Assembly (NCBI GenBank): GCA_964229355.1
Contig: CAXRDE010000014.1
Coordinates: forward strand, 62,001 to 126,000
Source of the DNA: CAXRDE01 sp964229355
GTDB lineage: Bacteria > Cyanobacteriota > Sericytochromatia > UBA7694
Direction: 5' to 3'
Length of the DNA stretch: 64,000 nt
The first letter of the stretch is position 1. Each line of letters starts with the position of its first letter. This document shows, one piece after another, positions 1 to 7,203 of this stretch. Below the pieces are notes generated by a model. The model saw only the letters and a program-made list of their open reading frames with translations, made no database searches and was not told the DNA's origin. Position numbers and translations under genes: made by a program.

Positions 1-448
1 GTCGTGCCTGAGCAATAGAAAACAACACTTGCCAGGCTCCGGGATTAACGGTTTGTAAAGCCAAAGAGCGCTCTGCCGCCTTTTGTGCCAATAGATACCA
101 ACTGGTGTCATGGGTAAATTTGCCTTGAGCCATATAAGCGTTAGCCAAAAGATTTTGATCCATAAAACTCTTAGGTGCTTGCTTTGCGCGTTTTTGATAA
201 AAAGCCAGATTGCGTTCGTGATCTGCTTTTTGTTTTTCGCGGTCGGGTAACATAAGGGTATAGGGCAGAACATTTTCTGGAGTAAGTTCTACAGCGTCAG
301 AGCTAAATATATCGTGTGTACTTTCAGAGCCCCCTGTATTTAAAGAAGGGCTCTTTAAAAAGCCTGGAGACAAGAAGTAGGCTCCTGTTGCGCTCAAAAT
401 GAGCACGGTAATGGCAGATAAGAAAAGTGAGCGTTTAGAAGATTTCAT
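1..448 (-). CDS. membrane-anchored TPR-like protein (3' part outside window)
   Basis: The reading frame runs from an ATG at 448 off the left edge, so only the first 149 residues are visible. Residues 6-25 form a hydrophobic N-terminal segment (signal anchor; no lipobox Cys). The part after residue 85 is helical with TPR-like spacing (LLANAYMAQGKF, then AQKAAERSLALQ), so it probably binds another protein on the outer face of the inner membrane. The start has a good AAGGA ribosome site 6 nt upstream. It lies downstream of the DUF4331 pair on the same strand, separated by competing hairpins. The specific function is unknown. Confidence 0.6.
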   Translation of the reverse strand, partial: MKSSKRSLFLSAITVLILSATGAYFLSPGFLKSPSLNTGGSESTHDIFSSDAVELTPENVLPYTLMLPDREKQKADHERNLAFYQKRAKQAPKSFMDQNLLANAYMAQGKFTHDTSWYLLAQKAAERSLALQTVNPGAWQVLFSIAQAR

Positions 449-462
449 GGGATTCCTTATGC

Positions 463-512
463 GCGGGTGGAACCAAAAGAAAATTTAGCCCCACCCGCAA
501 AATAAAGGGGCT
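463..512 (-). promoter_or_regulatory. two mutually exclusive hairpins before the TPR gene (terminator/attenuator-like)
   Basis: On the minus strand an AGCCCC...GGGGCT hairpin (507-512 with 487-492) is followed by AAATTTTC and looks like a terminator for the DUF4331 genes. A second hairpin, GCGGGTGG with CCACCCGC (491-498 with 463-470), shares bases 491-492 with the first and ends just upstream of the AAGGA of the TPR gene. The two cannot form together. Confidence 0.4.
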
Positions 513-540
513 TTATGTGCCTCAATGAAGCGTCTCTATC

Positions 541-1704
541 TTAGTTGGGTGCAGCCAAATAAGGGAAGGTGGTGGGCAGATCGTCGTGAATACGCATCAT
601 GTCATCATCGAGATCTGTGTATTCCACATTATCCGTTTCGACCTGGTCAATAAAAGACTGACCTGGATCCAGAGGATCTAAGGCTCCGCCAGGTACGAGC
701 ACGGCGAGGGTGATGTCGATAACATCATCATCAATGCGGCGTCCTCGGAAAGGACGCGGAGCGGCTAGATCTGTGATCCCCATGGCATAGCCACTGGGTC
801 CGGTAGTGTCAATACGCATTACGTCGGGTAAAAATACACTAGCAATTTGACCGACACGGGTGTTTTGGGCATTGGTGTCTCTGAGAGGTTTACCTGGAGA
901 ATTATCATATCCCAAAACAATCTGCACCTGACTTTGAATTGCGCTAAGTACCGTAACGGCTTCATTGCGAATCTCTGCGGCGGCAGCAATATCGGCTGTA
1001 TCCACTGAAGGGGGAACACTGTTCCAGGTTCTAAGCAACTGCGCGCGTTCAGGAACATCCTGACGAATTAAACCCTCATTAATGGCCGGACGGGCTAAAC
1101 GCTCCACTTGCGTAAAGCTCAGTACGGTCGCTCCACCGCCTCCACCGCCTCCACCTGAATTAACGCCGCCGGTGGTACCGCTGATCATGACGCGACTACT
1201 GAGGCCCTGATCGGTAACGGTTTCAATCGCTAATGTATAACTACTGTTAGGACTCAGCTCAGCAAAAGTGTAGAATTCTCTGTCAATATTCGTCCCCACG
1301 CGCTCACCATCACGGTATAGGTTATAGGTGGTGCGACTGGTTGTGGCAGGGGCTGTCCAGCTAACAAAAATATTGGTGCCGGTACGATCCGTGACCCTTA
1401 AGTTCAGTGGGCTGGGCACACTGGGGTTTAAGGTGGGCATCGCATCGGGAGTTGCCGTAGCCATCGGCGTTGCGGTCATCATGGGCACAGCCGTGGGGGC
1501 TACAGTGCTCACGGGCTGTGATGGAGAAGGCTGTGCTGAGGGCACTGCACTCGTTGTTGAGGAAGGCATGGTGCTTGGCATCGCGGTTGGCATCGCGGTT
1601 GGCGTAGCCGATGCCTGCGGAAGGTTGGGATCATTAACGGGCTGCGGAGCACAGGCGCTTAAGCTGGTGGCTAAAATAGAAAGTGCAAAGATATACTTTT
1701 TCAT
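541..1704 (-). CDS. lipoprotein: FN3 domain plus C-terminal half of DUF4331
   Basis: The start is taken at ATG 1704 (MKKYIFALSILATSLSAC), which gives a lipoprotein signal with lipobox LSAC; the in-frame TTG at 1710 is less likely. After a Pro/Thr/Ser/Ala-rich linker (residues 20-90) comes a fibronectin type III domain (about 95-178), a Gly run, and then a region that matches the C-terminal half of DUF4331 proteins: TQVERLARPAINEGLI, FLPDVMRIDT, a GRRIDDDVIDI motif and the terminal FPYLAAPN. The N-terminal half of DUF4331 is encoded by the gene just upstream (15-nt gap when measured from the TTG), so the two probably work together at the cell surface. The biochemical role of DUF4331 is unknown. 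Confidence 0.75.
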   Translation of the reverse strand: MKKYIFALSILATSLSACAPQPVNDPNLPQASATPTAMPTAMPSTMPSSTTSAVPSAQPSPSQPVSTVAPTAVPMMTATPMATATPDAMPTLNPSVPSPLNLRVTDRTGTNIFVSWTAPATTSRTTYNLYRDGERVGTNIDREFYTFAELSPNSSYTLAIETVTDQGLSSRVMISGTTGGVNSGGGGGGGGATVLSFTQVERLARPAINEGLIRQDVPERAQLLRTWNSVPPSVDTADIAAAAEIRNEAVTVLSAIQSQVQIVLGYDNSPGKPLRDTNAQNTRVGQIASVFLPDVMRIDTTGPSGYAMGITDLAAPRPFRGRRIDDDVIDITLAVLVPGGALDPLDPGQSFIDQVETDNVEYTDLDDDMMRIHDDLPTTFPYLAAPN

Positions 1705-1725
1705 AATCAAAATTCTTTCAAAGAT

Positions 1726-2511
1726 TTATTGGGGGATAGAGATGGTTTCCCAGACGTCAAAGGTGGTGGCGGAACCGTTACCCTGAAGTAGGGTTCGTGG
1801 TACCTCGACGACCACTGACAGAACGTTGAATCCACGGGTAAAGTCCACCTCGTCACCTTCAGCAGCAAAGAGGTTGGTGATTTGACCATTTCCATCGGCA
1901 ATATCCGTGCGCAAAGCAAAGAATTTGTCTACATCAAAATAAAAAGGATCCTGGCGCAAGCCCGCAAAAACTTTGACGGTTTGACCATTAATATCAACGT
2001 CGTTAGCAATGGTTCCGGCAGAGCCTGTTCCTTTCGCCAAAAGGGGAGTTGTTAAAATATCTGAATTGCTAATGGTCTGACGGGTTGAGGTTTCTTGGCC
2101 ATCGGCAATGTAGGTCAGCGTCATTCTCTGTTGGCCATTGGTATCGGGCGCGCTAAACTCAAATCTTAAAACGGCGTCTTCTGCGGCAGTCGGCGTGGAT
2201 GTGCTGGCGTCACCGGTGATTCGGCTCATGTGAAATTCGTAGCGGGCACTGGTGTTAAAAAAGGCTTCCTGTCTCGCGGGTAAGCGGTCAAAGCTATTCA
2301 TAATAAAGACGAGAGTGTTTGCATCACCGCTCGTGCCTGTGCCCTGCTCTTCACCTTTTCTGAAAACGTAGAGATCAGTTAAGTTGGGCGCAGTGGTCTG
2401 AGTGCCTGGAGGCGTAATGTCATCATGATCAGACGCAGTAGCGAGGCCACTGCCGAGCATAAACCCTGCGGTGGCTGCAAAAACGCTGATTAGGGATAGT
2501 ATTTTTTTCAT
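1726..2511 (-). CDS. secreted DUF4331 family protein, N-terminal half only
   Basis: The protein has 261 residues and a clear signal peptide (residues 1-26, ending near LATAS). The mature N-terminus SDHDDITPP followed by APNLTDLYVFR is the typical opening of DUF4331 proteins (HREAP...NTDLYAFR). It ends at the strand VLSVVVEVPRTLL and DVWETISIPQ, which in full-length members sits mid-protein and leads into the region found in the next gene. It is therefore half the usual length. It is first in a two-gene operon and is transcribed away from the HupE-like gene across a 123-bp region that holds an inverted repeat. Confidence 0.75.
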   Translation of the reverse strand: MKKILSLISVFAATAGFMLGSGLATASDHDDITPPGTQTTAPNLTDLYVFRKGEEQGTGTSGDANTLVFIMNSFDRLPARQEAFFNTSARYEFHMSRITGDASTSTPTAAEDAVLRFEFSAPDTNGQQRMTLTYIADGQETSTRQTISNSDILTTPLLAKGTGSAGTIANDVDINGQTVKVFAGLRQDPFYFDVDKFFALRTDIADGNGQITNLFAAEGDEVDFTRGFNVLSVVVEVPRTLLQGNGSATTFDVWETISIPQ

Positions 2512-2559
2512 AGAGGAAAGTAACCCTTTCTTTTTAAGTCACTCTGTTTATTTTAGAGC

Positions 2560-2591
2560 TTGACTAATATACTTTACCAGAGTAAAGTCAA
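2560..2591. promoter_or_regulatory. divergent promoter with inverted-repeat operator
   Basis: ACTTTACCAGAGTAAAGT (2571-2588) is a perfect 7-bp inverted repeat with a 4-nt spacer. On the plus strand TTGACT (2560-2565) and TAAAGT (2583-2588) are 17 nt apart, so the repeat lies between and over the promoter boxes of the HupE-like gene. A TTGACT is also present on the minus strand (2586-2591), facing the DUF4331 genes, but with only a weak -10. A dimeric repressor such as a TetR-type protein could control both directions. Confidence 0.5.
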
Positions 2592-2634
2592 AAAGTAAAT
2601 CAAAAATTATAAAACAAAATGGGTGTGACGGATC

Positions 2635-3678
2635 ATGTTTTATCGCTTTTTTCTGAGTTTTTCCGTGCTGTGGCTGTTGCTGGGATCCCCTGCTTTTGCC
2701 CACTGGGCCGATATGGCTGCGCTCGAAATCACACTCCAGGAACACGCTGCTGAAGCCGAGCTCACGGTCGCCACTCCTTTTTTCGACTTTGCTGATGTAA
2801 ACAAAAATGGTCGCCTTGAGACAACAGAGTTTCAGTCCCATCAAAAAGCCATTGAAGATCTCTTGCAGCGACACATCACACTTGCTAGAAATAACGAAAA
2901 AGCTCGCTTGAGTGCACGTATGCTTGAGGGCGTCTCACAGGAAGGGTTTTCGCTACTGGGACTGCAATGGCAATGGGCAGGAAAGACAGAGGTTCTCACT
3001 CTGAGTTATACGCTTTTTGATCCTGAAGCCGTTAATGCCCATTGTCTGGTTTCTGTTCAGCAAGCGGATAAGGTTTCTTCGTGGGTACTAAAGCCTACGG
3101 CTCCGCAAATTAGTCTGCAAGATCAAAGTCGCTGGCAACAGGTGCAAAAGTTTGTGATACTAGGACTTGAGCATATTTTGACCGGCTATGATCATTTGCT
3201 TTTTCTGTTTGCTCTGTTAATGGTAGGAGAGCGTTTTCGTTATTTGGCTAAGATTATTACCACCTTTACCCTGGCGCACTCTATCACGCTTTCTCTGGCG
3301 GTTTTAGGATGGGTCTACGCCCCCTCTCGTTTAATTGAGACTTTGATTGCGGCTTCGATTGTGTATGTACTAATTGTGGATGTGATCTGGAAAAAGCGCG
3401 AAGCCTCTGCGGGCGTAGTTTTTGGTTTTGGTTTGATTCATGGCCTTGGTTTTGCAAGTATTCTCAAAGAGATGGTGCTTCCGGTGGGACAGCGAACCTT
3501 AGCGCTGGTCAGTTTTAATCTTGGGCTCGAAGCCGGTCAATTAGTATTGGCGGGCCTGTTCTGGTCTTTTTTAATGCTCTTGCGTAAGCAAGAACGTCTG
3601 AACGCTATCTTGCGCCCGACCCTGGCATATGCGGCTCTAATCCTGGCCTGCATTTGGTGCGCTGAGCGAGTATTATAG
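2635..3678 (+). CDS. HupE/UreJ-type membrane protein with periplasmic EF-hand
   Basis: The protein has 347 residues. It starts with a signal peptide (to about residue 22) followed by a periplasmic domain that contains a canonical EF-hand loop, DVNKNGRLETTE (residues 54-65, with acidic or Asn/Asp ligands at positions 1, 3, 5, 9 and 12). From about residue 170 it is a six-helix membrane domain with motifs of the HupE/UreJ_2 family: LGLEHILTGYDHLLFLFALL, TTFTLAHSITLSLA, and FGFGLIHGLGFAS. The conserved His/Asp residues suggest handling of a divalent metal such as Ni, but HupE/UreJ_2 members occur widely without hydrogenase or urease, and none is present here. The ribosome site is weak. Confidence 0.75.
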   Translation: MFYRFFLSFSVLWLLLGSPAFAHWADMAALEITLQEHAAEAELTVATPFFDFADVNKNGRLETTEFQSHQKAIEDLLQRHITLARNNEKARLSARMLEGVSQEGFSLLGLQWQWAGKTEVLTLSYTLFDPEAVNAHCLVSVQQADKVSSWVLKPTAPQISLQDQSRWQQVQKFVILGLEHILTGYDHLLFLFALLMVGERFRYLAKIITTFTLAHSITLSLAVLGWVYAPSRLIETLIAASIVYVLIVDVIWKKREASAGVVFGFGLIHGLGFASILKEMVLPVGQRTLALVSFNLGLEAGQLVLAGLFWSFLMLLRKQERLNAILRPTLAYAALILACIWCAERVL

Positions 3679-3812
3679 CGTATGAATTTATACGAGAGCT
3701 TAAACTCATCTTGTACATATGATCAGATACCCCTATGATGAAACCATTTCGCCTTCGCTTTTTAGGCATACCCAACCCAAATGCTTTATCCCCAGTACTT
3801 AGGATTCAAAAG

Positions 3813-3866
3813 TTGACTGTTGTCAAGTTTTGTCAATTATGATACTTTAATTGTGATACTTTAATT
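3813..3866 (+). promoter_or_regulatory. putative promoter/operator region with direct repeats
   Basis: The 219-bp gap before the outer-membrane protein gene contains TTGACT at 3813, two copies of TTGTCAA a few bases apart, and two tandem copies of TGATACTTTAATT (3840-3852 and 3854-3866, 14-nt period). The tandem copies could be a regulator site. The -10 assignment is uncertain. Nothing else was recognised in 3679-3812. Confidence 0.35.
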
Positions 3867-3897
3867 TACACTCTCCTGAAAGAAGAATCCCTTGACA

Positions 3898-4761
3898 ATG
3901 CAATTTCTATTTAAAAAACAAAGTGCACTCCTTGCTTGCACGACCCTTTTATTCTCAAGCCTTACAACACCTGTAATGGCTCACCACGAAGCAATTTTTG
4001 GCCCCCAATCCTCTTCAATTTTAAGTAACGCAAACTACGCCGCCTTTCAAATTTTCACACGACAAACAGGCACCGCCGGTGAACGCACTCAGGAAACCAC
4101 CCCATTGGTAACCGTTGGTGTCACTCCAGTCAAAGAGATTCCACTGAGTGTATCAGTTATTGCGCCAGCTTCAAGTATTAATGGCCTCGACGGTCAGGGT
4201 GGTAATATCTCTGGTATTGAAGATATTTTATTCTCGGCCCGCTACCGTTATGACTTAGAGTATCTGCAAAAACTCTGGGGGCGTGAGGGCAACTATATTA
4301 TGGGCATGGCAGGTGTAGAGATTCCCAACGGTGTCATTGACCACCCCAGTTTTCAAGGACCAATCGACAGCATGGGAGCCATGATGGGTAGCTTAGAATA
4401 TGGGCCTTTCTCTGCGATCGCCTACACCTTTTATCGCCACAATGCAGCAAATCTTTTAGACAAATCAGGGGACAATCTTTTTACGGGTGGAGGCATTGCC
4501 TATACCCCTGTAGACGATCAGAATATTCTGAGTTTTCAGCTAAGCTTTTCATATGAAACCTATTTTGCTGATGTGGTTAATGGCGCCATAGATGACAAAA
4601 CCGGCGGACAGGGGCTGCTTTTGCACCCTACCATTTACTATTCACCTGGTTATAACGTTTCATTTTTTGGTGTGGTCTCTTTGCCTGCCTGGCAGAGTTA
4701 CGCAGATCCCACTGCCCAGGACCGCTTTCGTATCGGCACAGGCGTTATTTACCAGTTTTAA
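3898..4761 (+). CDS. outer-membrane beta-barrel protein (phenol-MetA-like)
   Basis: ATG 3898 is chosen over the in-frame TTG at 3892; both follow a GAAAGAAG ribosome site. A signal peptide ending in PVMA is followed by a mature protein beginning HHEAIFGP. The remaining 260 residues alternate polar and hydrophobic residues in short strands separated by Gly-rich turns, and the chain ends in YQF, the usual C-terminal signal of outer-membrane barrels. The general pattern resembles the MetA-pathway/transporter-like barrel family; the substrate is unknown. It is likely a single-gene unit. Confidence 0.6.
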   Translation: MQFLFKKQSALLACTTLLFSSLTTPVMAHHEAIFGPQSSSILSNANYAAFQIFTRQTGTAGERTQETTPLVTVGVTPVKEIPLSVSVIAPASSINGLDGQGGNISGIEDILFSARYRYDLEYLQKLWGREGNYIMGMAGVEIPNGVIDHPSFQGPIDSMGAMMGSLEYGPFSAIAYTFYRHNAANLLDKSGDNLFTGGGIAYTPVDDQNILSFQLSFSYETYFADVVNGAIDDKTGGQGLLLHPTIYYSPGYNVSFFGVVSLPAWQSYADPTAQDRFRIGTGVIYQF

Positions 4762-4777
4762 ACCCTCTTCTGACAAG

Positions 4778-4939
4778 TTAAGATTTTTTTGACCTTACTC
4801 GCTCAAAATCTGTGCGACGCAAATACCAGTCTTGACGCCCGCGGGATACAGCCGCAAAAGGCCAGTCATAAAAAATAGTGAGTGGGGTTTTACGGTGTCT
4901 CCAGATAACGAGGACGCAATCTCCGGTATTTTTGTTCAA
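4778..4939 (-). CDS. small hypothetical protein (53 aa, TTG start)
   Basis: This short frame starts at TTG 4939, with a strong AAGGGGA ribosome site 5-6 nt upstream and an in-frame stop immediately before that site, and it ends at 4778. The product is basic and aromatic-rich (segments WRHRKTPLTIFYDWPF and RGRQDWYLRRTDFERVR), with no signal peptide and no family I recognise. It fills most of the gap between the barrel protein and the methyltransferase and is divergent from the latter. The ribosome site and non-random composition support a real gene, but a conserved homologue would be needed to be sure. Confidence 0.45.
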   Translation of the reverse strand: MNKNTGDCVLVIWRHRKTPLTIFYDWPFAAVSRGRQDWYLRRTDFERVRSKKS

Positions 4940-4963
4940 AAGTTCCCCTTAAAATGCTAAACT
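4935..4963 (+). promoter_or_regulatory. extended -10 promoter, probably leaderless
   Basis: TGC-TAAACT (-10 hexamer 4958-4963) is an extended -10 element, with a weak TTCAAA -35 17 nt upstream. The expected transcription start (about 7 nt after the -10) coincides with the ATG at 4970, and no Shine-Dalgarno is present, so the mRNA may be leaderless. Confidence 0.4.
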
Positions 4964-4969
4964 GCCCCC

Positions 4970-5677
4970 ATGAACTTAGCTCGCCTTATTGGGACCACCA
5001 TTGTGCGGGCCGATGCGTTGACCCGCCCCTGGCGTTTTCGCTTAGAAAAAATGCGCATGGCCCGTAAATATCCTCAACACCCTGACCTCAAAGCCCTCAT
5101 GGAGGCCTTTGAAAAACACTATATTGCCGTCGAGTATGGCGCTCACGATCGCTCTTTGCTGGAGCGGCGACAGCGCAACATGACCGATAAAGATGAGTTC
5201 GTGTATGGCACCACCCCCTGGTTGAGCTTTGCGAAGGTATTAGACAGCCTTGAAATTCAGCCCCACGATGTGTTTATTGAGCCCGGCTGCGGCATGGGGC
5301 ATTTGTGTTTTTTAGTACATCAACGCTATGGCATTGAAAGCATTGGTTTTGAAGCCCTGGCTAATTTTATAGACACCGGCAACCTGATCAAAAAAGAATT
5401 GCCCCAACTGCCTCATCCCGAAAAACTCAAACTCTATAATATGGACTTTTTTAAGGCCGATCTCAGTCGCGGCACCGTGTTTTATATTGCGGGCACGTGC
5501 TTTCCCCTGGACTATAAAGCCCGCTTGCTCAAAAAGGTACGCAAAGAGGCCAAAAGCGGCAGCCAGGTCATTACCCTGACCCACCCCATTGACATGGAGG
5601 GCTTTCGCTTCTCTCACGAAGTCAAGGCGACCTTTTCGTGGGGCAGAGATCGTGCTTTAATTTATACACTCGAATAA
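4970..5677 (+). CDS. class I SAM-dependent methyltransferase, substrate unknown
   Basis: The protein has 235 residues with no signal peptide. A helical N-terminal 80 residues precede a Rossmann methyltransferase core: motif I is VFIEPGCGMGHLCFL (about residues 101-115), an acidic residue at the end of strand 2 follows (GIESIGFEAL), and strand 4 is GTVFYIAGTCFPLD. It resembles the DOT1-like/histone-methyltransferase type of core more than small-molecule enzymes, but this is weak. It is followed by a 24-bp gap and the SLH-porin gene on the same strand. Confidence 0.6.
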   Translation: MNLARLIGTTIVRADALTRPWRFRLEKMRMARKYPQHPDLKALMEAFEKHYIAVEYGAHDRSLLERRQRNMTDKDEFVYGTTPWLSFAKVLDSLEIQPHDVFIEPGCGMGHLCFLVHQRYGIESIGFEALANFIDTGNLIKKELPQLPHPEKLKLYNMDFFKADLSRGTVFYIAGTCFPLDYKARLLKKVRKEAKSGSQVITLTHPIDMEGFRFSHEVKATFSWGRDRALIYTLE

Positions 5678-5701
5678 AATCATCCAAAAGGAAGCATCCC
5701 T

Positions 5702-7189
5702 ATGAAACGCCTCACTCTGGCCAGTTTGTGCAGTCTTAGCTTTGTCATGGGGGTTAGTGGTATTCACCCTGCGCTGGCAGAAAGCGTTCCCCCTGCAGCC
5801 GAAAGCTATCCCGATGTGCCCGCAGATCACTGGGCCCAGGAAGCCTTACAGCAATTGTTAAAAAAACACCAGCTGCGCCTGGGCTACCCTGACGGTACGT
5901 TTCAGGGGAATCGTACCCTGACGCGCTATGAAATGGCCGCCGTGCTCTTAAAAATTTTAGAGCGAAACCCAGGTACGACTTTTGATCACGACAGTCATAT
6001 GGAATCCTTACGCACCTGGCTAAAAACGGAGCTCGATACCCTGCAAAACGCAGAAGGCAATGTGCAAGAAGAAATTTTAGATCGTTTAGATATGCTCGAA
6101 GTGCAGCAAATGGAACAAGAAAAGTCCCTGTTGCAAAGCGTTCAAAACCAGCTGCCTTTTCGACTGAGTGGCAGCATTGCCTTGCGACACGAACATCTCA
6201 CCAACGACCTCACCGCCACCCCCCTGAGTTCGACGCCCCAAAGCCGGGTTATTCTGAGTTTAGACAGTGTGGATCACAGCCCAGAGACCCTCGACCCTTT
6301 TGCCTATGGCGCACGCCTCAGCGTGGGCAATTTACGCAACAGTACCAACCCCTGGTGGCGTTTGGGTGATTTTTCGGCACGGGTGGAATTTGCCCTCGAT
6401 CGCTTTTTTGTACGGTGGCAACCCACGTCATTTTTTGATGTGACCGCCGGTAAATTTGCCAATGTCTATAGCAATAGCGAATTGTTTATGGATATGGATG
6501 TACAGCCCGAAGGCGCTTTTCAACGGCTTCACTTTGAAAACCTGAGCCCAGGCTGGAGCCATCTCAACCTGATTTTGGGTGAAACCTTGTTTTCGATGAA
6601 CCAGGCCTTAGGCGACAACAGCTTTTTACTGAGCGCCAAAGGGGATACCGGCTTTGATCTGGGTTTTGCCAACCTGGATCTGGGCGCGGCTTACCATCAG
6701 TATTTTGGGGAACAGGTCTTACTGCAGGCCAATACCCTCGCCCAGGAAGCCAGCTTAAGCCCACGCCTGGTGGGCAACGCCCTGCGCAATAGCACCGACG
6801 CCAAATTTGGCATTGCCAACGGCACTGCCGCGCTACGCTGGCAGCTCTTTGAGATCCCCATGAAGCTGTCGGGTGACTATTTATACAACGTGCTCATGCC
6901 CAGCAAAAATCAGGCCTTTCAGGGACAGTTCACTTTGGGTCAGGCCCGAGACATTGGTCAGGGCCAACTCAGCTATCTCTTTAAGTATTTGGAACAAGAC
7001 GCCAGTGTATCGGCCTTTGTGGAAGATCAATTGCAGGGCACCGATGTGGTGGCCCATGAAGTCCAGGCCAGCATTAAGGTGTGGGATCAGACCACCTTGT
7101 TTGGCACCTACCAATGGTCTCAGCGCTTAAGTGACGCCGAAGCAGCGGGACTGCACACCCTGCGCGTGGGTGTTTTTCAGGCCTTTTAA
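5702..7189 (+). CDS. SLH-domain outer-membrane porin
   Basis: The protein has 495 residues and a signal peptide cleaved near ALA-ES. One SLH domain (about residues 35-92; YPDVPADHWAQEALQQL and GYPDGTFQGNRTLTRYEMA) binds the cell wall in related proteins. It is followed by a coiled coil (95-145) and a long beta-barrel that ends in VFQAF. This SLH, coiled-coil and barrel order is typical of Cyanobacteria and of other diderms that tether the outer membrane to peptidoglycan. An AAAGGAAG ribosome site lies upstream. It is a major clue to the envelope type of the organism. Confidence 0.8.
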   Translation: MKRLTLASLCSLSFVMGVSGIHPALAESVPPAAESYPDVPADHWAQEALQQLLKKHQLRLGYPDGTFQGNRTLTRYEMAAVLLKILERNPGTTFDHDSHMESLRTWLKTELDTLQNAEGNVQEEILDRLDMLEVQQMEQEKSLLQSVQNQLPFRLSGSIALRHEHLTNDLTATPLSSTPQSRVILSLDSVDHSPETLDPFAYGARLSVGNLRNSTNPWWRLGDFSARVEFALDRFFVRWQPTSFFDVTAGKFANVYSNSELFMDMDVQPEGAFQRLHFENLSPGWSHLNLILGETLFSMNQALGDNSFLLSAKGDTGFDLGFANLDLGAAYHQYFGEQVLLQANTLAQEASLSPRLVGNALRNSTDAKFGIANGTAALRWQLFEIPMKLSGDYLYNVLMPSKNQAFQGQFTLGQARDIGQGQLSYLFKYLEQDASVSAFVEDQLQGTDVVAHEVQASIKVWDQTTLFGTYQWSQRLSDAEAAGLHTLRVGVFQAF

Positions 7190-7203
7190 AAGCAGGGGTG
7201 TGC

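Noticed and set aside
1328..1786. 152-residue plus-strand frame opposite the FN3 lipoprotein
   Set aside because: It is antisense to the Pro/Thr-rich linker, which produces a Val/Gly/Ala-rich shadow; no start signal.
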